DNA of 64,000 nt from Intestinibacter sp034113885 (GTDB lineage: Bacteria; Bacillota; Clostridia; Peptostreptococcales; Peptostreptococcaceae): positions 1 through 64,000 of the forward strand of contig NZ_JAXEWM010000162.1 of NCBI RefSeq assembly GCF_034113885.1, in the 5' to 3' direction. Below, in pieces: positions 1-7,887 of the stretch. The stretch's first letter is position 1; every line of letters starts with the position of its first letter. A model generated the notes under the pieces. It saw nothing but the letters and a program-made list of their open reading frames with translations. It was not told the origin of the DNA and made no database searches. Position numbers and translations under genes: made by a program.

Positions 1-685
1 CTATATCGTCAAGTGTCAAAGAACTAAATCCAGGTGTATCTGCAACAAGCCCTCCAAATTCTAATTCAAATAGCTCTGCATGTCGAGTTGTATGTCTACC
101 TCTTTTTATTTTGTCACTTACATCGCCTGTTTTTAATTTGAAGTTGCTGTCTATTTCGTTTAGTAGGCTTGATTTTCCTACTCCTGATGGTCCTGCAAAT
201 ACAACTGTATTATCTTTAAGCTCTTCCTTTACCTTATCTATATTTATTTTTTCAAAATTACTAACGCCTATTACTTTATATCCACAAGGCTCGTAGATAT
301 TCTTTATTTTTTCAAAAGTATTGTCTTCGTCTAAATCTATTTTTGTAAGTACTATTACAATTTCTAGATTTTCTCTTTCTGCAAGAACTATAAATCTATC
401 TAATAAAGATAAATGAGGTGTTGGATTTTTAACAGCAAATACTATTAATGCCTTATTTACATTGGCAATAGGAGGTCTAACAAGCTCTGTTTCTCTCTTT
501 TGTATTTCTTCTACTACACCTTTTTTATTTTCTTCATCTACTATACTAATTTTTACACGATCTCCAACTAGAGGAGTTATTTTATTTTTTCTAAAAATCC
601 CCCTAGCTCTACATTCATAAAGACCATTTTTTGTTTCTACGTAGTAAAAACCTCCAATACCTTTTATTATCCTACCTTCTATCAT
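1..685 (-). CDS. rsgA: Ribosome small-subunit GTPase RsgA (partial, C-terminus off window)
   Basis: Circularly permuted GTPase that acts in late 30S ribosome maturation. The 228 codons visible include an N-terminal OB-fold (starts MIEGRIIKGIGGFYYVE), then the permuted GTPase motifs in the order G4 (LTKIDL), G1/P-loop (GPSGVGKSS, near residue 165), the G2 region (GRHTTRHAELFEL) and G3 (DTPGF). This order is diagnostic of RsgA. The C-terminal zinc-binding domain with its Cys-His motif lies beyond base 1. The ATG at 685 follows an AGGAGGG ribosome site. It is the last visible gene of the stp-prkC-rsgA group and starts 51 bases after prkC ends, so it is probably co-transcribed and may be a target of PrkC, as reported in other Firmicutes. 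Confidence 0.95.
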   Translation of the reverse strand, partial: MIEGRIIKGIGGFYYVETKNGLYECRARGIFRKNKITPLVGDRVKISIVDEENKKGVVEEIQKRETELVRPPIANVNKALIVFAVKNPTPHLSLLDRFIVLAERENLEIVIVLTKIDLDEDNTFEKIKNIYEPCGYKVIGVSNFEKINIDKVKEELKDNTVVFAGPSGVGKSSLLNEIDSNFKLKTGDVSDKIKRGRHTTRHAELFELEFGGLVADTPGFSSLTLDDI

Positions 686-736
686 TAAAGCCCTCCTAAA
701 TATTTAAATAATTTAATTTTTTAATACAAATTAAAC

Positions 737-2491
737 TTACTCATTACTCTCTTCATTATTGTTGTTATCGTCATTATTGTTACCATCATTATTATTGTTG
801 TCATCGCCATTATTGTTGTCATTGCCATTATTGTTATCATCATTATTATTGTTATCATCATTATTATTGTCATTATCGTTATTAGTATTATTTTCTTGAG
901 GTTTTTTACCCTTACTTATGACTAAATCAATCTTTGTATTTTCAAGAACTCCACTTGTTCCTGATAGTGGACTTTGTGTTATTACTACACCTTCTTCGTA
1001 AGACTCACTGTATTGATAGCTTCTAGAACCTACTTTTAAATTATTATCTTCTATAAGTTTTTTAGCTTTCTCATAAGTAAATCCTATACAGTTTGGAACA
1101 GTAGCTTCTTTTCCACCTAAGCTTACAACTACATTTATAGTATCTCCAGGTTCTACTTTTCCAGTCTGTGGAGTTTGTGATATTATACGGCCTTTTTCAA
1201 CATCTGCACTGTATTCTTCTGATTGTTGTAAATTAAGTCCTAAATCATTTGCTTGTTTATTAGCATCATCTATAGATAATCCAACAAAATTAGGAACATC
1301 AAATGATTCAACTTGATCTTGATTGTTAGTTCCTGTAGAACCAACTAATCCTTTAAGAGCTGATGCTCCTGCAAATAAAGCGCCTACAATTACTACTAAA
1401 GCTAATAAACCAATTATTCCCTTTTTACTTGATTTCTTTTTCTTTTTGCTTTTTTTCTTTACATTACTTTTGCTTGATTTCTTTTTAGGCTTTTCTTCTT
1501 CGTAATAGTCATCGTAATCATCATCGTCTTCTTCTTCATAGTCTTCTAAATTTTCTTCGTAATATTTTTTATTTTTATTTGGATGATAATTTTTAGATTT
1601 AGCAAGCAATTTATCTTGGTCGATCTTTTGAGTCACATAATTATCGTACTCTTTTATAAAATCTAAGTCTATATTTTTTTCTATGTATTCTATATCTTCT
1701 ATTACTTCTTCTGCACTTTGATATCTGTCCTCTGGAGATTTTTCAGTTAATTTACTTATTAAAGTTCTGACACTATGAGGTATTCTAGTCTTTTCCTCTT
1801 GTGTAAATTCAATATCTTCATTTATATGTTGAAGCGCTATAGATATAGGGCTATCTCCTCTAAATGGGACTCTCCCTATTATCATCTCATATAACACTAT
1901 ACCTAGCGAATATAAGTCGGCATTTTTTGCTACTGGTTGTCCCTTAGCTTGTTCTGGAGAAAAATAATGTACAGATCCTATTATGCTTCCTATATTCGTA
2001 ATTGTTGAATTTGAAACAGCCTTAGCTATACCAAAATCAGCAACCTTAACCTGTCTACCTTCATTCGAGATCAATATATTATGTGGCTTTATATCTCTAT
2101 GAATAACTCCCTTTTTATGAGCAGCACTTAAAGCCTGAGCTATTTGCTTAGTTATATCAAGAGCTGTATATTCATCTAAAACGCCTTCATTTTTTATTAT
2201 CTCTTTTAAATTTTGTCCATCTACATACTCCATTACTATATAGTGAACTTTGTCCTCTTGACCTACGTCGTAAACATTTACTATATTAGGATGTGTTATA
2301 TTCGCAACAGCTTCTGCTTCTCTTTTGAATTTAGCTAAAAATTCTTCATCGTCTGCAAATTCTGGTCTTAAAACCTTGACAGCCACAATTCTATTTAAAA
2401 GCTTATCTTTAGCTTGATATACAAAAGCCATACCTCCATCGCCTATTTTTCTAATAATTTGATATCTATTACCTAAAATTGTTTCTTCCAC
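737..2491 (-). CDS. prkC: PASTA-domain serine/threonine kinase PrkC
   Basis: Membrane Ser/Thr kinase that senses peptidoglycan or lipid II through extracellular PASTA repeats. The 584 residues contain an N-terminal Hanks kinase domain (glycine loop GDGGMAFVY at 17-25, ATP lysine K39, HRD at 131-133, DFG at 152-154). A strongly acidic then lysine-rich juxtamembrane stretch follows, then one membrane helix near 357-378 and two PASTA repeats (VPNFVGLSIDDA... and VPNCIGFTYEKA...). The last 52 residues (533-584) are almost only Asn and Asp, with no PASTA fold. The gene follows stp by 12 bases, the usual kinase/phosphatase pairing. Two PASTA repeats is on the low side for the family, which often has three or more. 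Confidence 0.96.
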   Translation of the reverse strand: MEETILGNRYQIIRKIGDGGMAFVYQAKDKLLNRIVAVKVLRPEFADDEEFLAKFKREAEAVANITHPNIVNVYDVGQEDKVHYIVMEYVDGQNLKEIIKNEGVLDEYTALDITKQIAQALSAAHKKGVIHRDIKPHNILISNEGRQVKVADFGIAKAVSNSTITNIGSIIGSVHYFSPEQAKGQPVAKNADLYSLGIVLYEMIIGRVPFRGDSPISIALQHINEDIEFTQEEKTRIPHSVRTLISKLTEKSPEDRYQSAEEVIEDIEYIEKNIDLDFIKEYDNYVTQKIDQDKLLAKSKNYHPNKNKKYYEENLEDYEEEDDDDYDDYYEEEKPKKKSSKSNVKKKSKKKKKSSKKGIIGLLALVVIVGALFAGASALKGLVGSTGTNNQDQVESFDVPNFVGLSIDDANKQANDLGLNLQQSEEYSADVEKGRIISQTPQTGKVEPGDTINVVVSLGGKEATVPNCIGFTYEKAKKLIEDNNLKVGSRSYQYSESYEEGVVITQSPLSGTSGVLENTKIDLVISKGKKPQENNTNNDNDNNNDDNNNNDDNNNGNDNNNGDDNNNNDGNNNDDNNNNEESNE

Positions 2492-2503
2492 ATTCTCACC
2501 ATC

Positions 2504-3256
2504 CTAACTCTTTTCAATTACTATTACAGATACATTATCTTTTCCTGCGGTTTCATTCGCAAAATCTATTAAATGCTGTGCTACTTTATCTAAATCGTCA
2601 TCACTTGATAAAAGCTCTTTTATTTTATCATCTACAACATATCCTGTAAGTCCATCAGTAGCTAGTAAAATTTTATCATTTATTTGTAGTTTTTCTCTAA
2701 ATATATCTACTATAACCATCTCATCTGTACCCATGGCTCTAGTTATATGATTTCTTATTGGATGTGTCATAGCTTCTTCTTCAGATATAATATGCATTTT
2801 GACCAAATCCTCTACTACAGAGTGATCTGTCGTTATACGTCTTAAATCACCTTCTCTAAGTATATAGCATCTGCTATCTCCAACATTTGCAACGTACATA
2901 TCGTCGTTGTAGATGACTACAGTAACTAAAGTAGTTCCCATTCCATAAAAAGCTTCATCTTCTTTAGATTTTTCATATATTTTACAATTTGCATAGTTAT
3001 ACGCTTGTTTTATAACATCATCGAAATAATCTATTTTTATACTTCCTGCTTGAGATAAATTTTGAGATAAAAATTCTATTATACTATTTACAGCCATTAA
3101 ACTAGCAACTTCACCTTTATTATGGCCACCCATTCCATCAGCTAAAGCAAATATCCCTATTTTTGTATTATCATCCTTGCATATGATTTTTGCATCTATA
3201 AAATCTTCGTTATTTTTTCTAACCTTTCCTATATCCGACGCCAAACTAAAAATCAT
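2504..3256 (-). CDS. stp: PP2C-type Ser/Thr protein phosphatase (Stp/PrpC)
   Basis: Metal-dependent protein phosphatase that reverses PrkC phosphorylation. The metal-binding and catalytic motifs of the bacterial PP2C family are present: SDIGKVRKNNED at the N-terminus, DGMGGHNKGE, GTTLV, VGDSRCY, DGLTGYV and GKDNVSVI at the end. An upstream in-frame start at 3304 would overlap rlmN. The ATG at 3256 (protein MIFSLASDIGK, 250 residues) has a strong AAGGGGG site just before it and leaves a 17-base gap after rlmN, so it is preferred. It lies in the rlmN-stp-prkC-rsgA run. Confidence 0.95.
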   Translation of the reverse strand: MIFSLASDIGKVRKNNEDFIDAKIICKDDNTKIGIFALADGMGGHNKGEVASLMAVNSIIEFLSQNLSQAGSIKIDYFDDVIKQAYNYANCKIYEKSKEDEAFYGMGTTLVTVVIYNDDMYVANVGDSRCYILREGDLRRITTDHSVVEDLVKMHIISEEEAMTHPIRNHITRAMGTDEMVIVDIFREKLQINDKILLATDGLTGYVVDDKIKELLSSDDDLDKVAQHLIDFANETAGKDNVSVIVIEKS

Positions 3257-3273
3257 ATTGTTACCCCCTTCTT

Positions 3274-4305
3274 CTACTTGTGCTTTCTTCTCAATTGTCC
3301 ACAAGCTCCTCCTATATCAGAACCCATAGAAATTCTTACAGTAGTTGGTATATTATTTTTTTCTAATGCATCTCTAAACTTATAAATATAAGTTTTATCA
3401 GGTCTTTCAAAGTCCCTTTCCTCGACTTTATTTATAGGAATTAAATTTACATGGCATAGCATTCCCTTTAAAAGTCTACTAAGCTCATCAGATTCAGCCT
3501 TAGAATCATTTACTCCTTTTATCAAAGAGTATTCAAAAGTTACTCTTCTATTAGTTTTGTCTATATAGTTTTGGCATGCCTTTATCAAATCCTTTACTTT
3601 GTATTTCTTTGCGACTGGCATTATTTCAGCTCTCTTATCGTCAAAAGGAGAATGTAGAGATAACGCTAAATTAATAGGTATATTTAAATCTGCTAATTCA
3701 TACATCTTTGGTATTAGACCACAAGTCGAAAGAGTTATATGTCTATATCCTATGTTTAGACCATTTTTCTCATTTACAATTTTTAAAAATTGCTTAGTAT
3801 TTTCGAAGTTATCTAGTGGTTCTCCACTTCCCATCAAGACTAAATTAGAAACTCTCTTTCCTGTGTCCTCTTGAATTTTCATTATTTGATCTAAAATTTC
3901 CCAAGGCTCTAAATTCCTGATAAGTCCATCCATAGTAGATGCACAGAATTTGCATCCCATTCTACATCCCACTTGATTAGATATGCATGCTGTAACTCTG
4001 TCTTCATATTCCATCATTACTGATTCTATTATATTACCATCGTTTAGTAAAAATAAATATTTTTTTGTCTTATCTACTTTAGATTTTAGCACCAATTCAG
4101 TATCTAGGTTACCTATATAGGAAACTTTTTCTAATTTTTCTCTCAAAGTCTTAGGAATATTTCTCATATCGTCAAAGGTTTTAGCTCCCTTGTATATCCA
4201 CGAGAAAACTTGACTTCCTCTAAACGGCTTTTCACCTATTTCCTTCATAAATTCTTTTAATTCTTCTTCAGTAAAGTTTTTCAAGGCTACTTTTTTATCT
4301 TCCAT
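3274..4305 (-). CDS. rlmN: 23S rRNA A2503 / tRNA A37 C2-methyltransferase RlmN
   Basis: Radical SAM enzyme that methylates C2 of A2503 in 23S rRNA and of A37 in some tRNAs. The CxxxCxxC iron-sulfur motif is C114-C118-C121 (GCRMGCKFC). The C-terminal catalytic cysteine is C335 in GGACGQL. The SAM-binding segment GSGEPLDN is also visible. At 343 residues it has normal family length. The N-terminal helical accessory domain (about 1-80) is present, with FRGSQVFSWIYKG as in homologues. The gene begins 8 bases after rsmB ends and is followed by stp, the standard Firmicute order. The Cfr resistance relative is not favoured by this conserved housekeeping context. Confidence 0.97.
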   Translation of the reverse strand: MEDKKVALKNFTEEELKEFMKEIGEKPFRGSQVFSWIYKGAKTFDDMRNIPKTLREKLEKVSYIGNLDTELVLKSKVDKTKKYLFLLNDGNIIESVMMEYEDRVTACISNQVGCRMGCKFCASTMDGLIRNLEPWEILDQIMKIQEDTGKRVSNLVLMGSGEPLDNFENTKQFLKIVNEKNGLNIGYRHITLSTCGLIPKMYELADLNIPINLALSLHSPFDDKRAEIMPVAKKYKVKDLIKACQNYIDKTNRRVTFEYSLIKGVNDSKAESDELSRLLKGMLCHVNLIPINKVEERDFERPDKTYIYKFRDALEKNNIPTTVRISMGSDIGGACGQLRRKHK

Positions 4306-4313
4306 ATTTTTAC

Positions 4314-5639
4314 CTACCTTACTCTCTTTAGTTTAGCTATAAAGAATCCATCCATGCCGTGTACATTTGGATAAATTTTTATATAGCCTTTTTCTTCATT
4401 TTCTAAGTCTATATTTATATTTTCGATTTTGTCGAATTCAAATCTCTTGTTGCTTTGTAAAAAGCTCTCTACTATTTCTATGTTTTCGTTATCTTGAACT
4501 GTACATGTGCTGTAGACTAGGGTTCCTCCTACCTTCACGTACTTAGAGGCATTTTGAAGTATATCCTTTTGTAGTTTAGGAAGATCTTTGACCTCTTCTT
4601 TTTGTTTGTACTTGATTTCAGGCTTACGTCTTATTATTCCTAGGCCTGAGCAAGGTACATCTGCAAGCACGTAGTCGAATTTATCTACGCTCTCTTTGTC
4701 TAATTTAGTTGCGTCGAATAATTCTACATCTACATTTTTTAATCCAAGACGTCTTACTGAGCTTTGTATTAATTTTATTTTGTGCTCGTATATATCTCTA
4801 GACACTACATGTCCAGTGTTGTTCATAAGTGTAGCTATATGAGTAGTTTTTCCACCTGGAGCACTACATACATCTAGGACCTGGCTATCTTCTTTAGGAT
4901 TTAATACCTTAGCAGCTAGCATAGAGCTTACATCCTGTACTGTAAAAAATCCTTTTTTGTATAGCTCGTTATTTTCTATATTTTTAAGGTTACTTACTTT
5001 TATAGCCTCTTCTAAGAAAGGAACTTTTTCGCAATTTACTTCTTGCTCTTCTAGTAATTTTATCAATTCCTCTCTAGTCGTTTTTAATGTATTTATCCTT
5101 AAATAAAGACTCGGCTTTTCGCTATTAGCCTCAAGTAAATCCTCTGTAAATTCTCTTCCAAAATGGCTTATCCAATTTCTAATTATCCATTTGTCATATG
5201 AATATTTAGTAGATAAATTGTCCACCGTATCTTTTATTTTTACCTCTTTAATAGTGTCCTTTTGTCTTATTACATTTCTCAAGACTGCATTTACAAATCC
5301 TGAAGATCTATTGTCTAGTTTTTTTGCTAGGTTGACAGTTTCATTGACTGCTGCGTAATCTGATACACTATCTAAAAATAAAATTTGGTATATTCCCATT
5401 CTAAGAAGTATTTTGACCTTTATATTTAATTTATTAGTTTTTATTTTTGATAATTTATCTATTATATAATCTAGGTAAATTTTATTTTCGACAACTCCGT
5501 ATACGATTTCTGTAGCAAAGCCTCTATCTCTACCATCTAGATTACAATCTTTAAAATGCTTATTTATAGCCATATTTGAGTAGTTTTGATTTTTCTCAAT
5601 ATCAAATAAAACCTTATAAGCTAAATTTCTTGATTTCAT
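4314..5639 (-). CDS. rsmB: 16S rRNA m5C967 methyltransferase RsmB
   Basis: SAM-dependent cytosine-5 methyltransferase acting on C967 of 16S rRNA. The N-terminal third is a NusB-like helical RNA-binding domain (SRNLAYKVLFDIEKNQNYSN). The C-terminal Rossmann domain has the SAM loop DVCSAPGGKTTH, the motif IV cysteine in DVPCSGLG, and the catalytic cysteine in YSTCTV. The start chosen is the ATG at 5639 (MKSRNLAYK), which has an AAGGAGA site 8 bases upstream. An in-frame start 21 bases further up lacks one. The 441 residues match the family. It sits between the Zn peptidase gene and rlmN. Confidence 0.96.
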   Translation of the reverse strand: MKSRNLAYKVLFDIEKNQNYSNMAINKHFKDCNLDGRDRGFATEIVYGVVENKIYLDYIIDKLSKIKTNKLNIKVKILLRMGIYQILFLDSVSDYAAVNETVNLAKKLDNRSSGFVNAVLRNVIRQKDTIKEVKIKDTVDNLSTKYSYDKWIIRNWISHFGREFTEDLLEANSEKPSLYLRINTLKTTREELIKLLEEQEVNCEKVPFLEEAIKVSNLKNIENNELYKKGFFTVQDVSSMLAAKVLNPKEDSQVLDVCSAPGGKTTHIATLMNNTGHVVSRDIYEHKIKLIQSSVRRLGLKNVDVELFDATKLDKESVDKFDYVLADVPCSGLGIIRRKPEIKYKQKEEVKDLPKLQKDILQNASKYVKVGGTLVYSTCTVQDNENIEIVESFLQSNKRFEFDKIENINIDLENEEKGYIKIYPNVHGMDGFFIAKLKRVR

Positions 5640-5662
5640 AAAAAATTTCTCCTTAATCAAAT

Positions 5663-5717
5663 TAAGGGCGTGTCACAAAATAAACTTTTGATAATCGCAC
5701 TCTGCAACACTCCCTTA
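5663..5717. repeat. Imperfect 11-bp inverted repeat with internal hairpin
   Basis: TAAGGGCGTGT (5663-5673) and ACACTCCCTTA (5707-5717) are inverted copies with one mismatch. Between them CAAAA (5676-5680) and TTTTG (5686-5690) can form a second small stem. The element sits between the Zn peptidase gene and rsmB. No T-run follows on either strand, so it does not look like a simple terminator. It could be an RNA processing or regulatory structure in the operon transcript, or a remnant of a small mobile repeat. Function unknown. Confidence 0.5.
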
Positions 5718-5738
5718 TTATATTACCATATTTTTTGC

Positions 5739-6428
5739 CTAATCATCTCTTCTGTTGGCAATTGTAATTAATCGTAATAATTGAAGTACTGCTGTAGCTG
5801 CTGCTGCAACATAAGTCAAAGCTGCTGCCTTAAGTACTTTTCTACTTTCTCTTCTTTCGTCATGACTTACTATGCCTAAGCTTTCAATTTGAGCTAAAGC
5901 TCTACTAGAAGCATTAAATTCAACCGGTAAAGTCACCAATTGGAATACTACTGTAGCTGCAAATAGAAGTATACCTATTTTAAGTAGGAAATTAAAAGAC
6001 GACATAAATAAGCCTACCATTATTAAAATCCAAGATGCATTTGAAGCAAAATTAACCACAGGAACTATAGCCCCTCTTATAGTAAGCGGTGCATATCCTC
6101 TCGCATGTTGAATAGCATGACCACATTCATGGGCTGCTACAGCAACAGAAGTTATAGATGTTCCTCTGTATACATCTTGCGATAGTCTTAAAACTCTACT
6201 TCTAGGGTCGTAGTGATCACTTAAAGTTCCACCTATCATTTCAATTCTCACATCGTAAATTCCATTTGCATTTAAAATTTCTCTTGCAGTTTGTTCACCT
6301 GTATATCCTCTTTGTGTGCGAACTCTAAAATACTTATTTGTAGTTGAGCTTACTTTAAATTGAGCATACAGAGTAAGTATTATAGCCGGAATTAATATTA
6401 TATATGTTGGATCATATCTATAGTACAT
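5739..6428 (-). CDS. Zinc-dependent membrane metallopeptidase, YugP family
   Basis: Putative membrane zinc peptidase of the YugP (PF04298) family. An N-terminal membrane helix (YIILIPAIILTLYAQF) precedes a soluble part carrying the zinc motif HECGH within VAAHECGHAIQHA. Two further hydrophobic segments follow (near FASNASWILIMVGLFM and LLKIGILLFAATVVF), then an alanine-rich C-terminal helix. The 229 residues are normal for the family. The natural substrate is not known. Its place between fmt and rsmB is conserved in Clostridia, which suggests a housekeeping role, but that is inference. Confidence 0.9.
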   Translation of the reverse strand: MYYRYDPTYIILIPAIILTLYAQFKVSSTTNKYFRVRTQRGYTGEQTAREILNANGIYDVRIEMIGGTLSDHYDPRSRVLRLSQDVYRGTSITSVAVAAHECGHAIQHARGYAPLTIRGAIVPVVNFASNASWILIMVGLFMSSFNFLLKIGILLFAATVVFQLVTLPVEFNASSRALAQIESLGIVSHDERRESRKVLKAAALTYVAAAATAVLQLLRLITIANRRDD

Positions 6429-6470
6429 AATTACGTCCTCCCTATTTCCTGTTATACATCATAATATTTA

Positions 6471-7400
6471 TTATTGAAGTACAGTTCCTTCTTCCAAAGA
6501 ATTTCCTTTTATAAATTCTTTGACTTCCATTCTCTTTTTGTTTGGCATTTGTATTTCTGTTATTAAGATTACTTTGTCCTTAGTGCTTACTTTTATACCT
6601 TCTTTATCTACTTTAAGTATAATACCAGGCTCCTTTGTACTTTTTTGATCTAGTACTTTAGTTTTCCAAATCTTCATTTTTTTATCCATATAAGTAGTAT
6701 ATGCACTTGGCCATGGGTTTACTCCTCTTACTAAATTGTGTATTTCTTTAGCAGTTTTTGAAAAATCCACATGTCCTAAATTTTTGTCCATTATAGGTGC
6801 ATAAGAAAACTCATCGTGGTTTTGAGGAGTTCTAGGCGCTTTGCCTTCCTTTATTAAATCTAAAGTCTCGCAAAGTACTTTACTTCCCTCTAATGTCATC
6901 CAGTCGTGAAGCTCTCCTGCTGTGATTTCATCGTCTAATTTGAATTCACTTTGCAAAATTATATCTCCTGAATCTAGACCTTCATCCATAAACATAGTTG
7001 AAACGCCTGTTTTTTCTTCACCGTTTATTATCACCCAGTTAATCGGAGCTGCTCCTCTGTATTTTGGAAGCAGTGATACGTGCACATTTACGCATCCATA
7101 TTTTGGTATATTTAAAAATTCTTTAGATAAAAGCTGTCCATATGCTACTACTACGATAACATCTGGATTTAAATCCTTTATTTCCTTTACAAATGATTCT
7201 TCCTTTGCTTTAACTGGTTGATACACTGGTAAATTATTTTCTATCGCTACCTGTTTAACTGGAGAAAAAACTATTTTTTTACCTCTACCAACTTGTTTAT
7301 CTGGTTGTGTAACTACACCTATTACATCGTATTTTTTTTCTATAAGTTTTTCAAGACACCCACTTGCGATATCTGGTGTCCCCATAAATAATATTTTCAA
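6471..7400 (-). CDS. fmt: Methionyl-tRNA formyltransferase
   Basis: Formylates initiator Met-tRNA with 10-formyl-THF. The N-terminal formyltransferase domain begins with the family signature MKILFMGTPDIA. It carries the folate-site residues in YGQLLSKEFL, the catalytic N-H-D set (NVHVSLLPKYRGAAPI and a later aspartate in MDEGLDSGDI), and the C-terminal tRNA-binding domain. The best start is a TTG at 7400, with AGGAG 8 bases upstream. An upstream TTG at 7409 touches that site directly, and the first ATG would delete the conserved beta strand. The ribosome site overlaps the TAG stop of def, so the two are translationally coupled. Confidence 0.96.
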   Translation of the reverse strand: MKILFMGTPDIASGCLEKLIEKKYDVIGVVTQPDKQVGRGKKIVFSPVKQVAIENNLPVYQPVKAKEESFVKEIKDLNPDVIVVVAYGQLLSKEFLNIPKYGCVNVHVSLLPKYRGAAPINWVIINGEEKTGVSTMFMDEGLDSGDIILQSEFKLDDEITAGELHDWMTLEGSKVLCETLDLIKEGKAPRTPQNHDEFSYAPIMDKNLGHVDFSKTAKEIHNLVRGVNPWPSAYTTYMDKKMKIWKTKVLDQKSTKEPGIILKVDKEGIKVSTKDKVILITEIQMPNKKRMEVKEFIKGNSLEEGTVLQ

Positions 7401-7412
7401 ATAAATCAACTC

Positions 7413-7853
7413 CTATTTTACAACTTTGTCTACATATAATATTCCGTCTAGGTGATCTATTTCATGGCAGAAGGCTCTTGCTAGTAATTCTTCACCTTCT
7501 ATTTCAAACCATTCACCTTCTCTATTTTGAGCCTTAACCTTTACTCTATATGGTCTTACAACTTCTCCACTTTCTCCTGGAACACTTAAGCATCCTTCAT
7601 TATCTAAATATTCACCTTCTGTTTCTATTATTTCTGGATTTATAAGCTCTATAAGTCCTTCTCCGATATCAATTACTACCATTCTCTTAAGAATCCCAAC
7701 TTGTGGAGCTGCAAGTCCAACACCGTCAGCATGGTACATAGTATCTGCCATATCGTCTAATAATTGTCTTATTTTATCGTTTACTTCTGTAACTACTTTA
7801 GATTTCTTTCTTAAAACTGGTTCTCCTATTTGCACTATTTGTCTTAACGCCAT
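7413..7853 (-). CDS. def: Peptide deformylase
   Basis: Metal-dependent enzyme that removes the N-formyl group from nascent proteins, the counterpart of Fmt next door. All three family motifs are present: GVGLAAPQVG (motif 1), EGCLSVP with the metal-binding cysteine (motif 2), and HEIDHLDG with both metal histidines and the catalytic glutamate (motif 3). At 146 residues it is a short clostridial-type form. A clear ribosome site (AGGAGG) precedes the ATG at 7853. It is part of the priA-def-fmt run. Confidence 0.97.
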   Translation of the reverse strand: MALRQIVQIGEPVLRKKSKVVTEVNDKIRQLLDDMADTMYHADGVGLAAPQVGILKRMVVIDIGEGLIELINPEIIETEGEYLDNEGCLSVPGESGEVVRPYRVKVKAQNREGEWFEIEGEELLARAFCHEIDHLDGILYVDKVVK

Positions 7854-7887
7854 TTTAATTCCTCCTAAATCTTAAATTTCCTATTCA

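Noticed and set aside
740..895. Short tandem repeats or CRISPR-like array
   Set aside because: Irregular GAT/AAT-type triplets encode the Asn/Asp tail of PrkC; no fixed repeat and spacer lengths.
3257..3304. Longer stp start overlapping rlmN
   Set aside because: The start at 3256 has a strong ribosome site and begins exactly at the conserved PP2C N-terminus.
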